30,419 nt of DNA from Oscillospiraceae bacterium UBA6370 (GCA_002437735.1 DJRC01000005.1:1-30419); one strand, 5' to 3'; positions 16,454-24,504 are shown, numbered from the stretch's first letter. Program-made: numbers and translations. The notes: generated from the sequence alone by a model not told the origin.

Positions 16454-17779
16454 ATGGCATACAAACTTCACTTTATTTCGCTCGGCTGCGCGAAAAATAT
16501 GGTCAACTGCGAGCAGATGATGGCCCTGTGCCGCGATGCCGGCATGGAACTTTGTCCGTCGCCCGAGGGCTGCGACGCCGCCGTGGTCAACACCTGCGGC
16601 TTTCTCTCGAGCGCGAATGAGGAGGCCATCGAGAACATTCTCGCCATGGTGGAGCTGAAAAAGGCCGGCAAGCTCAAGAAAATTCTGGTCACCGGCTGCA
16701 TGACGCAGCGCTATCAAGGCGAGGTGGCAAAGGAGCTTCCCGAGGTGGACGGCATTCTCGGCACCGGCAGCTACAAGGACATTGTGGACGCGGTCGAGAC
16801 CGTCATGGCGGGCGGCAGCGTTAGCCGCTTCGACGACATCAACGCGCCGGTCGATGAGTTCGGCCGCGTGCTCACCACGCCGGGCCACTACGCCTTCCTG
16901 CGCATCGCGGAGGGCTGCGACAACTGGTGCGCCTTCTGCATCATCCCCAAGCTGCGCGGCAAATACCGCTCCCGCACGATGGAGCATGTTCTCGCCGAGG
17001 CAAGGCAGCTCGCCGATTCCGGCGTCAAGGAGCTGATCGTCATCGCGCAGGACATCACGCGCTACGGCATGGACTGGGACGGCAAGCCCCATTTGGCCGA
17101 CCTTTTAGAGGAACTTTGCAAGCTCGATTTCCATTGGATCCGCCTGCACTACCTCTATCCCGAGTGGATCGACGACCGCTTGATCGACGTGATCGCCCGC
17201 GAGGACAAAATTCTGAAATACCTCGACATTCCGCTCCAGCACTGCAACGATAAGATCCTCAAGAAGATGAACCGGCGCGGCGACAAGAAATATCTCTGCG
17301 CCCTGCTCGATAAGCTCCGCAGCCGCATCCCCGGCCTCGTGCTGCGCACGTCCATCATTGCGGGCCTGCCCGGCGAGGGGGAGGAGGAGTTCGACGAGCT
17401 GTGCGATTTCCTGCGCGAGCAGAAGCTGCTGCGCGCGGGCGTGTTCCCCTATTCCCCCGAGGATGGGACGCGCGCGGCAAAGATGGAGCGCGTCGACTCC
17501 GATGAGGCGGCCCGCCGCGCCGAGCGGATCGTGGACATCCAGAGCGAGATCATCGACGCGTGGAACGACGAACGCCAGGGCGATGTGATGGAGGTTCTCT
17601 GCGAGGGCTTCGATGGGCAATCCATGCTCTTCGTCGGCCGCAGCTACGCCGAGTCACCGGACATCGACGGGCGCATCTACTTCTCTGCCTCGCGCGAGGT
17701 CGCGGCGGGCGAGTTCGTGCCCGTGCGCATCACCGGCGCGATGGACGGCGAGCTGACCGGCGAGCTGGCCGAGGAATAA
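16454..17779 (+). CDS. rimO: Ribosomal protein S12 methylthiotransferase
   Basis: A radical-SAM methylthiotransferase that modifies an aspartate of ribosomal protein S12. The 441-aa protein has three domains: an N-terminal UPF0004 domain with iron-sulfur cysteines in SLGCAKN (C12), NTCGF and TGCMTQ; a radical-SAM core with CDNWCAFC (C155, C159, C162); and a C-terminal TRAM domain (from about residue 375) that contacts S12 or RNA. I chose ATG 16454 because the family starts a few residues before SLGC; a GTG at 16403 would add 17 unrelated residues. SLGCxKN and HYLYPEW favour RimO over MiaB. Confidence 0.94.
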   Translation: MAYKLHFISLGCAKNMVNCEQMMALCRDAGMELCPSPEGCDAAVVNTCGFLSSANEEAIENILAMVELKKAGKLKKILVTGCMTQRYQGEVAKELPEVDGILGTGSYKDIVDAVETVMAGGSVSRFDDINAPVDEFGRVLTTPGHYAFLRIAEGCDNWCAFCIIPKLRGKYRSRTMEHVLAEARQLADSGVKELIVIAQDITRYGMDWDGKPHLADLLEELCKLDFHWIRLHYLYPEWIDDRLIDVIAREDKILKYLDIPLQHCNDKILKKMNRRGDKKYLCALLDKLRSRIPGLVLRTSIIAGLPGEGEEEFDELCDFLREQKLLRAGVFPYSPEDGTRAAKMERVDSDEAARRAERIVDIQSEIIDAWNDERQGDVMEVLCEGFDGQSMLFVGRSYAESPDIDGRIYFSASREVAAGEFVPVRITGAMDGELTGELAEE

Positions 17780-17846
17780 GACGCCGCGCGGACGCGGCAA
17801 AATAGCAAACACCGGCGCGCGAGCGCCTTGAAAGGACTGTTCACAG

Positions 17847-18380
17847 ATGACGACTGCCAATAAGCTCACCCTTGCGCGGGTGGCGCTGATCCCCATATTT
17901 CTTGTGATCCTGTATCTGGATTTCCCCTATGCGCGTTACGCCGCCTTCGGCGTGTTCGTGGCTGCGTGCCTCACGGATTTCGCGGACGGTTACATCGCCC
18001 GCCACTACAACCAGATCACGAATTTCGGCAAGTTCATGGACCCGCTGGCGGACAAGGTGCTCGTCATGGCGGCCATGTGCTACCTCGTCGAGATCGGACA
18101 GATGCCCGGCTGGTGTCTGGCCATCGTGCTGCTGCGCGAGTTCGCGGTCTCCGGAATGCGGCTCGTCGCCGTCGAGCAGGGCCGCGTGATCGCCGCGGCG
18201 TGGTCCGGCAAGGTCAAAACGGCCTCGACCATGATCTGCCTCTGCGCGATGCTGCTCAACATTTTCAGCGCTTACGCGTGGTTCGATCCCCTGTGCAATG
18301 CCGTCATCGTGCTGACCACCGCCTATTCCGGCATTGAGTATTTCGTTAAGAATATTGACGTGTTCCGCGAGCCGGACTGA
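17847..18380 (+). CDS. pgsA: CDP-diacylglycerol-glycerol-3-phosphate 3-phosphatidyltransferase
   Basis: Makes phosphatidylglycerol phosphate, committing CDP-diacylglycerol to acidic phospholipids, in the cytoplasmic membrane. The 177-aa protein has four to five hydrophobic helices and the CDP-alcohol phosphatidyltransferase motif DFADGYIARHYN followed by GKFMDPLADK, with all the metal-binding aspartates. GAAAGGA precedes the ATG. It sits 67 nt after rimO, a common rimO-pgsA pairing in Clostridia, and 36 nt before cysS. Complete and of usual length. Confidence 0.93.
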   Translation: MTTANKLTLARVALIPIFLVILYLDFPYARYAAFGVFVAACLTDFADGYIARHYNQITNFGKFMDPLADKVLVMAAMCYLVEIGQMPGWCLAIVLLREFAVSGMRLVAVEQGRVIAAAWSGKVKTASTMICLCAMLLNIFSAYAWFDPLCNAVIVLTTAYSGIEYFVKNIDVFREPD

Positions 18381-18416
18381 AACCAAGTTAATTTTGCTCT
18401 GAAAAGGAGTTTCTGT

Positions 18417-19868
18417 ATGTACCTCTACAATTCCGCCACCCACAAAAAGGAAGAGCTCAAGACCCATACCCCGAACCATGTCGAGATGTACACCTGCGGC
18501 CCGACCGTCTATCACTTTGCCCACATCGGCAACCTGCGCAGCTACATCATGGAGGATGTGCTGGAGAAGTACCTCCGCTTCGCGGGCTACAGCGTCAACC
18601 GTGTTATGAACATCACCGATGTCGGCCACCTCACGAGCGACGCCGACGAGGGCGAGGACAAGATGCTCAAGGGCGCCAGGCGCGAGCACAAGTCCGTCAT
18701 GGAGATCGCGCAGTTCTATACCGACGCATTTTTTGAGGACTGCCGCAAGCTCAACATCAAGCGTCCTGACGTCGTGCAGCCCGCCACCGGCCTCATCGAC
18801 GATTATATCCGGATCATCACCAAGCTGCTCGACACCGGCTACGCCTACCTCGCCGGCGGCAACGTCTACTTTGACACGAGCAAGCTGGACCGCTACTATA
18901 TCTTCAACGACCACAACGAGGAGGACCTCGCCGTGGGCGTCCGCGAGGGCGTGGAGGAGGACACGAACAAGAAGAACAAGAACGACTTCGTTCTCTGGTT
19001 CACCAAGTCCAAGTTCGAGGATCAGGCGCTCAAGTGGGATTCTCCCTGGGGCGTCGGCTATCCCGGCTGGCACATCGAGTGCTCCGGCATTTCCATGAAG
19101 TACAACGGCGAATACCTCGACCTGCACTGCGGCGGCGTGGACAATGCCTTCCCGCACCATACGAACGAGATCGCCCAGTCCGAAAGCTACCTCGGACATC
19201 CTTGGTGCCCCCACTGGTGCCATGTTGCCCACCTCAATACAACGGACGGCAAAATGAGCAAGTCCAAGGGCGAATTTCTGACCGTTTCCCTGCTCGAGCA
19301 GAAGGGCTACGACCCGCTGGCCTACCGCTTCTTCTGCCTGCAGAGCCACTACCGCAAGAGCCTCGTGTTCACTTGGGAGAATCTGGACAACGCCGTGCTC
19401 GCCTACAACAAGCTCCTCGCGAAGATCGCCAACCTCAAGGACGAGGGCGGCGTGGACGAGGCCGTGCGCGCCGAGTACCGCGCGAAATTCTCCAAGGAGA
19501 TGGACAACGACCTCAACACCGCCATGGGTGTCACCGTGCTCTACGATGTGCTCAAGGCCAAGACGAGCGGCGCGACCAAGCTCGCGATCATCGCTGACCT
19601 CGACGAGGTCCTGAGCCTTGACCTCATCGCCAAGGCCGCCGCGCTGCGCGAGAAGAACGCCGCGGCCGCCGCGCAGAGCGCGGGTACGTTCACCGTCGTC
19701 GCCGAGGACGGCACGCCGGACGAGGCCGTCGAGGCGCTGATCCGTCAGCGTGCCGACGCCAAGAAGGTGAAGAACTTCGCCGAGGCCGACCGCATCCGCG
19801 ACGAGCTGAAGGCACAGGGCATCGAGGTGACCGACGTGCCGAACGGCGCGAAGTGGAAGAGGGTATAA
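18417..19868 (+). CDS. cysS: Cysteinyl-tRNA synthetase
   Basis: Class I synthetase charging tRNA-Cys. The 483-aa protein has the zinc and cysteine-binding CGPTVY motif near the start, the HIGH-type HIGN, a GWHIECSG zinc segment, and the catalytic loop KMSKSKG. The C-terminal DALR and anticodon-binding domains end TDVPNGAKWKRV. AAAGGAG precedes the ATG. It is the last gene of the plus-strand housekeeping run and is followed by a long perfect hairpin. Confidence 0.97.
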   Translation: MYLYNSATHKKEELKTHTPNHVEMYTCGPTVYHFAHIGNLRSYIMEDVLEKYLRFAGYSVNRVMNITDVGHLTSDADEGEDKMLKGARREHKSVMEIAQFYTDAFFEDCRKLNIKRPDVVQPATGLIDDYIRIITKLLDTGYAYLAGGNVYFDTSKLDRYYIFNDHNEEDLAVGVREGVEEDTNKKNKNDFVLWFTKSKFEDQALKWDSPWGVGYPGWHIECSGISMKYNGEYLDLHCGGVDNAFPHHTNEIAQSESYLGHPWCPHWCHVAHLNTTDGKMSKSKGEFLTVSLLEQKGYDPLAYRFFCLQSHYRKSLVFTWENLDNAVLAYNKLLAKIANLKDEGGVDEAVRAEYRAKFSKEMDNDLNTAMGVTVLYDVLKAKTSGATKLAIIADLDEVLSLDLIAKAAALREKNAAAAAQSAGTFTVVAEDGTPDEAVEALIRQRADAKKVKNFAEADRIRDELKAQGIEVTDVPNGAKWKRV

Positions 19869-19877
19869 CGAATGAAC

Positions 19878-19914
19878 AAAGGGGGTATTCTCTACCGTAG
19901 AGAATACCCCCTTT
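19878..19914. terminator. Long perfect hairpin after cysS, probable terminator
   Basis: Two 16-nt arms (19878-19893 and 19899-19914) are perfect complements around a 5-nt loop. The T-tract is short (TTT), so it may be less efficient than usual, or a repeat element rather than a pure terminator. Confidence 0.6.
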
Positions 19915-19931
19915 GGAACCCCAAGAGAGCG

Positions 19932-20021
19932 CAAGGGCTGCGCCCTTGACCTGACACATTGTAAGCCTAACAATAGGACAACTGCACGCGCTGCGCAAAG
20001 GAGTGCGTGCAGTTTCTTGTT
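19932..20021. repeat. Cluster of intergenic hairpins
   Basis: CAAGGGC-TGC-GCCCTTG (19932-19948) and ACTGCACGC...GCGTGCAGT (arms 19981-19989 and 20005-20013, followed by TTCTTGTT) lie in a row downstream of the cysS hairpin. The second has a T-rich 3' side and could terminate plus-strand transcription. The series resembles dispersed intergenic palindromes, but only a genome search can show copy number. Confidence 0.45.
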
Positions 20022-20083
20022 GCCGCTTTCGATCTGGCGCTCTCCTTGCGGCCGCTGCCGCTCTGCGGCGGGGTAACAGAAAA

Positions 20084-20368
20084 TTATCTTGCGGCGGCTT
20101 CCAAGGCGGTCAGAATTTCCTCGTGCATTTTCTCAAGCTCGCCCTGCTCCAGATGGACGAGCGCAGCAGCCGCGCCCGATGCCAGCGTGATGATTTTCGT
20201 CCGATAGGACGAGCGGGCGAAGCTCCGCCCCCGCATGGCTTCCTTTGCTGCGGACAAGGTATCCGTCAAGACCTGCGAGAGAAATGCAGGATCTTTTGCT
20301 CCCTCATTTCGGGAGAGGAACAGCAGCTTGCTGTGCATTTTCAGAAAATAAAGCTGATAGGTTCCCAT
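20084..20368 (-). CDS. Small helical protein of unknown function, paired with an XRE gene
   Basis: A 94-aa, predicted all-helical cytoplasmic protein; I do not recognise the family. The start at 20368 is supported by GGGAGG nine bases upstream. It has a Lys/Arg-rich N-terminal half (KMHSKLLFL, RGRSFARSSYRTK) and an Ala/Glu-rich C-terminal helix (HLEQGELEKMHEEIL). It diverges from an XRE regulator, and a 10-bp palindrome sits between the two starts. The layout fits a regulator and its target, possibly a toxin-antitoxin-like or element-derived pair, but no catalytic residues support a toxin call. Confidence 0.65.
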   Translation of the reverse strand: MGTYQLYFLKMHSKLLFLSRNEGAKDPAFLSQVLTDTLSAAKEAMRGRSFARSSYRTKIITLASGAAAALVHLEQGELEKMHEEILTALEAAAR

Positions 20369-20393
20369 ACGTCCATTCCTCCCTTTTTAACAA

Positions 20394-20439
20394 TTTTACT
20401 ATCATCCGATAGTAAAATCAAAAGGAACAAACGATAGTA
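20394..20439. promoter_or_regulatory. GATAGTA operator palindrome between divergent genes
   Basis: TTTTACTATC-ATCC-GATAGTAAAA (20394-20417) is a perfect 10-bp inverted repeat. A further GATAGTA half-site occurs at 20433-20439, about three helical turns along. The site lies between the start codons of the small helical protein and the XRE gene, a classic place for an autoregulatory operator. Confidence 0.65.
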
Positions 20440-20465
20440 GCTATACTTTTTGAGAGGTGATAGCT

Positions 20466-20690
20466 ATGTATCGTTCCCGCTTGCGCGACCTGCGTGAGGA
20501 CCATGACTTGACGCAGAAGGAGGTCGCTGCCCGGCTCAACATCGACCAACGCACCTACAGCAACTACGAGACAGGAAAACGCGAAATGCCGATCTCCCAT
20601 TACTGCACGTTGGCTCTGTTTTACAAGACGAGCATTGACTATCTGCTCGGCCTGACAGACGAAGAGAGGCCCTACCCGCGCAGGAAATGA
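20466..20690 (+). CDS. XRE-family transcriptional regulator
   Basis: A 74-aa single-domain Cro/C1-type helix-turn-helix protein. The core reads LRDLREDHDLTQKEVAARLNI then TYSNYETGKREMP, and the C-terminus has the YLLGLTDE motif frequent in these small Firmicutes regulators. GAGAGG lies about 8 nt before the ATG at 20466; the in-frame GTG at 20457 abuts the ribosome site and is unlikely. It is transcribed away from the small helical gene across a palindromic operator and probably represses one or both. Confidence 0.88.
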   Translation: MYRSRLRDLREDHDLTQKEVAARLNIDQRTYSNYETGKREMPISHYCTLALFYKTSIDYLLGLTDEERPYPRRK

Positions 20691-20721
20691 CCTCCGCATC
20701 TCCGCAGTATTTTTCTTCCCC

Positions 20722-20750
20722 TTGCGCCGCGCGCGGGAACGGCGTATAAT
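20722..20750 (+). promoter_or_regulatory. Sigma-A promoter of the cysteine hydrolase gene
   Basis: TTGCGC (20722-20727), 17 nt, perfect TATAAT (20745-20750). The 70-nt leader holds a small CGGGGC-TGTC-GCCCCG hairpin without a T-tract. Confidence 0.75.
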
Positions 20751-20820
20751 AACCTTGCGGTTTGGCCGCGCAAAAAAGAAATTTCGGGGCTGTCGCCCCG
20801 TCACACAGGAGGACATTGCC

Positions 20821-21348
20821 ATGCGCAGGATTCTTGTCGTCATTGATATGCAGAACGACTTCATCGACGGCTCGCTCGGCACGAAGGAGGCGCAGCAGAT
20901 CGTTCCGCGTGTCGTGGAGAAGATGAAGGAGTACGACCCGTGGAACATCTACCTCACGCGCGATACGCATTACGAAAACTACCTCGACACGCAGGAGGGA
21001 CGCAACCTGCCCGTCGAGCACTGCATCGAGGGCACCCACGGCTGGCAGCTCAACGATGCGGTCGCCAGGGCTGCGGAGAAGGCGACCGTCATCGACAAGC
21101 CCACCTTCGGCTCCAACCGGCTCGCCGGTCTCCTAATGACCGAGCGCGCGCAGGAGGCGCTGGAGATCGAGCTGGTCGGCCTCTGCACCGACATCTGCGT
21201 GGTGTCCAACGCGCTGCTCTTTAAGGCGGCGATGCCCGAAGCGCCCATCACCGTGGACGCGCGCTGCTGCGCCGGCGTCACGCCGGAGAGCCACCGCCAC
21301 GCGCTCGAGACGATGAAGATGTGCCAGATCAAGGTCATCAACGACTGA
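20821..21348 (+). CDS. Isochorismatase-like cysteine hydrolase
   Basis: A 175-aa hydrolase of the isochorismatase/nicotinamidase superfamily. It keeps the Asp-Lys-Cys triad: Asp9 in VVIDMQNDF, Lys93 in DKPTFGS, and Cys126 in GLCTDICVVSNA. RDTHYENY follows the pattern of nicotinamidases, whose metal-binding Asp and His lie there. A nicotinamide or other amide substrate is possible but not provable from this. AGGAGG precedes ATG 20821, and a good promoter lies upstream. It converges on the recombinase-SpoVT gene and shares its terminator. Confidence 0.87.
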   Translation: MRRILVVIDMQNDFIDGSLGTKEAQQIVPRVVEKMKEYDPWNIYLTRDTHYENYLDTQEGRNLPVEHCIEGTHGWQLNDAVARAAEKATVIDKPTFGSNRLAGLLMTERAQEALEIELVGLCTDICVVSNALLFKAAMPEAPITVDARCCAGVTPESHRHALETMKMCQIKVIND

Positions 21349-21357
21349 GAAAAGAGA

Positions 21358-21397
21358 AAAAAGGAAGCGTTCCGCTTGCGGGACGCTTCCTTTTTTT
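21358..21397. terminator. Bidirectional terminator between the hydrolase and the spoVT remnant
   Basis: A-tract, stem arms within 21363-21390 (GGAAGCGT.CCGC pairing with GCGG.ACGCTTCC), then seven T's. The minus-strand stop codon of the fusion gene overlaps the right-hand tract. It was presumably the native spoVT terminator. Confidence 0.85.
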
Positions 21398-23562
21398 CAG
21401 CTCTCCATGTGCCTGCCGAGGAAGGAGGCGATGGTCTGCGCGAGCTTGTACTCCGTCTCGCCGACATGGTTCTCGCCCTCGTTTTCCACAAACAGCACCA
21501 GCCCCAGCGCGTCGCCCTCGGAAATAATGGGCGCGGCAATGGCGGCGCAGCAGCGGTCGAGCGTGTCGGTGACGTAGACGCTGCGCTCACCGCCCTGTGC
21601 GCGGTAGATGGCGCGGTTCTCCATGATCTGCTCCAGCTCGGCGCTGATGCGCTTGCCGATCAGATCGCGCCGCGCGCTGCCCGCCGCGGCCACCACGCTG
21701 TCACGGTCCGTCACGGCGACGGTCAGGCCGGTGGTTTTGTTGAGCGTCTCGCAGATCTGCGCGGCAAACTCGTCCACACCGCCCATGAGCGAGTATTTCT
21801 TGAAGATGACCTCGCCCTCCTTGCTCGTGTAGATCTCCAGTGGGTCGCCGTCATTGACAACATTGACACGAAAAACCTTGTCCTCATGGTTTTTTGAGGA
21901 CTGGATCAGCACATTTTCGATATTTTCCGTGCCCGACTTAAAATTTGCGGCATCCTCCGTTTCTGCGAAGAGGATTCCGCAGCGCAGCAGCGTGTCGATG
22001 TCGGCTTGCAGCCTAATCTCCAGATGATCTTCAAAGACTAAAATTTTATCAATCAGCAGCTCCAGATCATTCCGTTCCAGCTTATCCTTTTCCAGAATGT
22101 CGTGAAAGACGTCGATGGCAGTTTTGGCTGCACGGTTGACTTGAATGATGGTGTTGCGCTTGTCGGAGAGCAGGTCAATCTGATGGTTGATACCCTCGAT
22201 TTTTTTCTGGAGTTCCACCTCCATCTCATCGTAGGTCTCCTCCAGCAGAGATTCCTGCTCCGGATGCTTCATGATATCTCGGATGCGCTGGCGCTTGGTA
22301 GCTTTCAGCTCATCTCGCAGTTCCTCCAGCACCTCAGCCAGATGGTCGGCAGACTGCTCGGTCTCCACGACATGATCATTTTCTTTTGCGATGTCCTCGT
22401 TCAGCTTTGCCAGCATTTTCGACGAGTTTTCCTTGACCAACTTTATATAAATTTTCAGAAGCTCGTCAAGCTTGTCCACGCGGACATGGTGGGAGGTACA
22501 GCCGGCAAGTCCGCATCGATGGTATGCGCCGCAGGTGTAAGCTGGTTTCAGATTGCTGCGGCTCATGGAGAACATAGGACTGCCGCAATCACCGCAGACG
22601 AGGAAACCGGAGTAGAAGTTATCATACTTTTTCACGCCGCGATAGTTGGAGCGTGTACGCTTTTCCCGCAGCGCACGGGTAGTGGCAAAAGTACGATAAT
22701 CGATGATGGGCTGATGATGACGTTCGATGACGATATGCTCGGCTTCATCCCGACGGACGTCTTTCCCGTTGATTTTTGCACGGACGTATTTGCCTTGACG
22801 CAATGTGCCGATATAGAAATCGTTGTCGAGAATGCTTTGTACGCTGATAATACTCCACGCAGCTTTGATCACACGTTTCGTGGTTTTGCCTTCAGTTTCT
22901 TTCCGCATTTGCTCAGACATTCTCGGTGTGGGAATCCCCTGCTCCGTCAAATAGTTGGCGATGCGTTTATAACCCCAACCTTCCTCATTGTATAGCTGAA
23001 ACACCTTGCGGACGATATCGGCTTCGGTGGGGACGATCTCAAATTCCTTGCGCTTATTCACGATATAGCCATAGGGCGCAGCACAGATCCATTGACCGTC
23101 TGCTTGGCGGCGCTTGATCACATTCCGCACCTTTTTTGAGGTGTCGGTCACGGGCATTTCATTGAGCAGGAATTGGAACTGGATCTTCAGCCAGTCATCG
23201 TCGTTGGGGAAGTCGATACCGTCACCGATGGAGATGATGCGTACCCCTGCGTCCCGCAGATCTTCCAGCTCTACCAGACCGCGGCTGTTACGGCGGGAGA
23301 AGCGGGAGAAATCCTTAACGATCAAAATGTCGTACTTGTGGTGCATCAGTTCCTTGCGCATCCGCTGATAACTTTCCCGCTGTTCGAAGGTATAGCCGGA
23401 GCGGTCACGGTCTTCATAGAAGGTCAGTGTGCTATGGGGAAAGCGTTCTTTTACGAAATCACCGATAATGGCTTTCTGATTTTCGATGGATATATTATCC
23501 CTGTCCAGCTCATCGTCCACCGATATTCGTGTGTATCCCGCAATGTCGAATCGTTCGATCAT
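21397..23562 (-). CDS. Large serine recombinase fused in frame to the SpoVT C-terminal part
   Basis: A 721-aa hybrid. Residues 1-150 are a resolvase-type catalytic domain (GYTRIS with Ser14; KDFSRFSRR; FLLNEM). A recombinase domain follows (PYGYIVN..., AWSIISVQSILDNDFYIG), then a zinc ribbon (CGDCG...CGAYHRCGLAGC) and a long coiled coil (about 380-520), complete for a large serine integrase. From residue 572 on (GDPLEIYTSKEGEVIFKKYS) it matches SpoVT from about residue 31 to its end: second half of the AbrB-type DNA-binding domain plus the whole GAF-like domain ending FLGRHMES. Composition shifts from A+T-richer to host-like G+C at the junction near 21846. Start chosen at 23562, where AAAGGGTG has normal spacing. 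An integrase caught in an attachment site inside spoVT is the simplest reading. Confidence 0.9.
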   Translation of the reverse strand: MIERFDIAGYTRISVDDELDRDNISIENQKAIIGDFVKERFPHSTLTFYEDRDRSGYTFEQRESYQRMRKELMHHKYDILIVKDFSRFSRRNSRGLVELEDLRDAGVRIISIGDGIDFPNDDDWLKIQFQFLLNEMPVTDTSKKVRNVIKRRQADGQWICAAPYGYIVNKRKEFEIVPTEADIVRKVFQLYNEEGWGYKRIANYLTEQGIPTPRMSEQMRKETEGKTTKRVIKAAWSIISVQSILDNDFYIGTLRQGKYVRAKINGKDVRRDEAEHIVIERHHQPIIDYRTFATTRALREKRTRSNYRGVKKYDNFYSGFLVCGDCGSPMFSMSRSNLKPAYTCGAYHRCGLAGCTSHHVRVDKLDELLKIYIKLVKENSSKMLAKLNEDIAKENDHVVETEQSADHLAEVLEELRDELKATKRQRIRDIMKHPEQESLLEETYDEMEVELQKKIEGINHQIDLLSDKRNTIIQVNRAAKTAIDVFHDILEKDKLERNDLELLIDKILVFEDHLEIRLQADIDTLLRCGILFAETEDAANFKSGTENIENVLIQSSKNHEDKVFRVNVVNDGDPLEIYTSKEGEVIFKKYSLMGGVDEFAAQICETLNKTTGLTVAVTDRDSVVAAAGSARRDLIGKRISAELEQIMENRAIYRAQGGERSVYVTDTLDRCCAAIAAPIISEGDALGLVLFVENEGENHVGETEYKLAQTIASFLGRHMES

Positions 23563-23686
23563 GGTCATTCACCCTTTAAGTACTTTGCAGTCTCGTGGTC
23601 AAAGTTTGGAATAAGTTCATGCTCCATTTAACACGACTCCATTCTGTCAACTTTGTTTTGCGCTTCAAATTATATTTACAGATAAC

Positions 23687-23715
23687 ATTGTATTTCGCGT
23701 GCTTGAAAATTGCAA
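23687..23715 (-). promoter_or_regulatory. Putative sigma-A promoter of the recombinase gene
   Basis: On the minus strand TTGCAA, 17 nt, TACAAT. A terminator for the upstream small gene ends just before it, so the recombinase has its own promoter, with a leader of roughly 115 nt. Confidence 0.65.
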
Positions 23716-23730
23716 CGGTTATTTTGAAGG

Positions 23731-23760
23731 AAAAATATGGAGGAAGCCGACGCCTCCTCC
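23731..23760 (-). terminator. Terminator of the small minus-strand ORF
   Basis: On the minus strand GGAGGAGGC-GTCG-GCTTCCTCC (9-bp stem with one G-T pair) is followed by ATATTTTT. It begins 8 nt after the stop of the 23769-24023 ORF. Confidence 0.8.
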
Positions 23761-23768
23761 ACGGTCGC

Positions 23769-24023
23769 TTACATCTGCATAGCCATTGCGGCAGCTTTTT
23801 CCGCTTGAACTTCCTTCTCTGCGGAACGGCGGCGATTGTAAAGTAAAAGGCCGCGTGTATTTTCGTATAGGTCTTGCTTTCCTGACATGTATACGGCGAC
23901 CAGATATTTTTGATCGTGGTATTGTTTGTACAACGGTCTCAAGGATTCACGCAGCTCGGCATCGTTCTTTTCAGCGTTTGCCAACCAGATCCCGACAACC
24001 TTGCGATCTTCATTTACCGTCAT
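23769..24023 (-). CDS. Small element-associated protein, unknown function
   Basis: An 84-aa soluble protein beginning MTVNEDRKVVGIWLANAEK. It resembles short proteins I have seen in conjugative or mobilizable elements of Clostridia, but I know of no function. It has an alpha/beta-looking first half (KVVGIWL..., KYLVAVYMSG) and a charged helical C-terminus (RRRSAEKEVQAEKAAAM). The ATG at 24023 has GAGG about 13 nt upstream; a TTG two codons earlier is an alternative start. It is the only gene between its terminator and a short upstream ORF, and belongs to the A+T-richer foreign segment. Confidence 0.6.
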   Translation of the reverse strand: MTVNEDRKVVGIWLANAEKNDAELRESLRPLYKQYHDQKYLVAVYMSGKQDLYENTRGLLLYNRRRSAEKEVQAEKAAAMAMQM

Positions 24024-24077
24024 GTGCAATGGGCATCACCTCGTTCTAAAAACATTCCCCTCGCAGGAGGAAAATAT

Positions 24078-24209
24078 TCACAGTGCCTGCTGCCGGGCTT
24101 GTGTCTGTTCATTTGTATGAGCGTCCGGTTCCGCCGTGGCCTTGTGTTCTTTTGCTGCAATGACTGTTCCAACCATCATGCCAATCGCCGTGCCGGGATT
24201 TTGCGCCAT
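24078..24209 (-). CDS. Short ORF (43 aa), possible gene or gene remnant
   Basis: Starts MAQNPGTAIGMMVGTVIAAK and ends QTQARQQAL. CGGAGG lies 3-4 nt before the ATG, which is close but usable. The small hydrophobic stretch with Gly residues could be a short membrane-active or tail segment. The frame stays open 17 codons upstream, so it may also be the C-terminus of a decayed larger protein of the element. No family recognised. Confidence 0.35.
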   Translation of the reverse strand: MAQNPGTAIGMMVGTVIAAKEHKATAEPDAHTNEQTQARQQAL

Positions 24210-24407
24210 TAGCCTCCGTTTTACGGCGCTGTTCCTCCAGATCATCGCCACCGGAATTTAGGGCACATGGTTCAGCAAGAGATTTCCTTGGCGGGCGGAT
24301 GCCCTTCTTCCATAATCTGTGTCAAATCTCAATACGTTTGGGCCTAAAAGAAAGTCATAGATGTTTACTTCATCATAGTGGAGCGAAACGATGCCCTTGA
24401 TAGGAAA
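24210..24407. other. Stretch without a convincing gene
   Basis: On the minus strand one frame from about 24480 to 24258 is free of stops, ending NLLLNHVP, but it has no start codon or ribosome site and I recognise nothing in it. It may be decayed coding DNA of the mobile element. Confidence 0.4.
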
Positions 24408-24441
24408 GCGGAGGCCGAAGCAAACATGCTTTGGCCTCCGC
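24408..24441. terminator. Hairpin downstream of the minus-strand XRE gene
   Basis: 15-nt arms (24408-24422 and 24427-24441, one G-T pair) around ACAT. On the minus strand TTTCCTAT follows, a weak T-tract, so it may terminate the 24505-24747 gene; it could also be a plain palindrome. Confidence 0.5.
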
Positions 24442-24504
24442 GTCTTGCATTTTGCAGCTGGTTGCGAAATTACCCAACTTGGCTATATTTTATTAGTATA
24501 CTTC

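Noticed and set aside
17785..17832. Hairpins between rimO and pgsA as a terminator
   Set aside because: GCCGC/GCGGC and GGCGC/GCGCC stems lack a T-tract and the gap is short, so read-through into pgsA is more likely.
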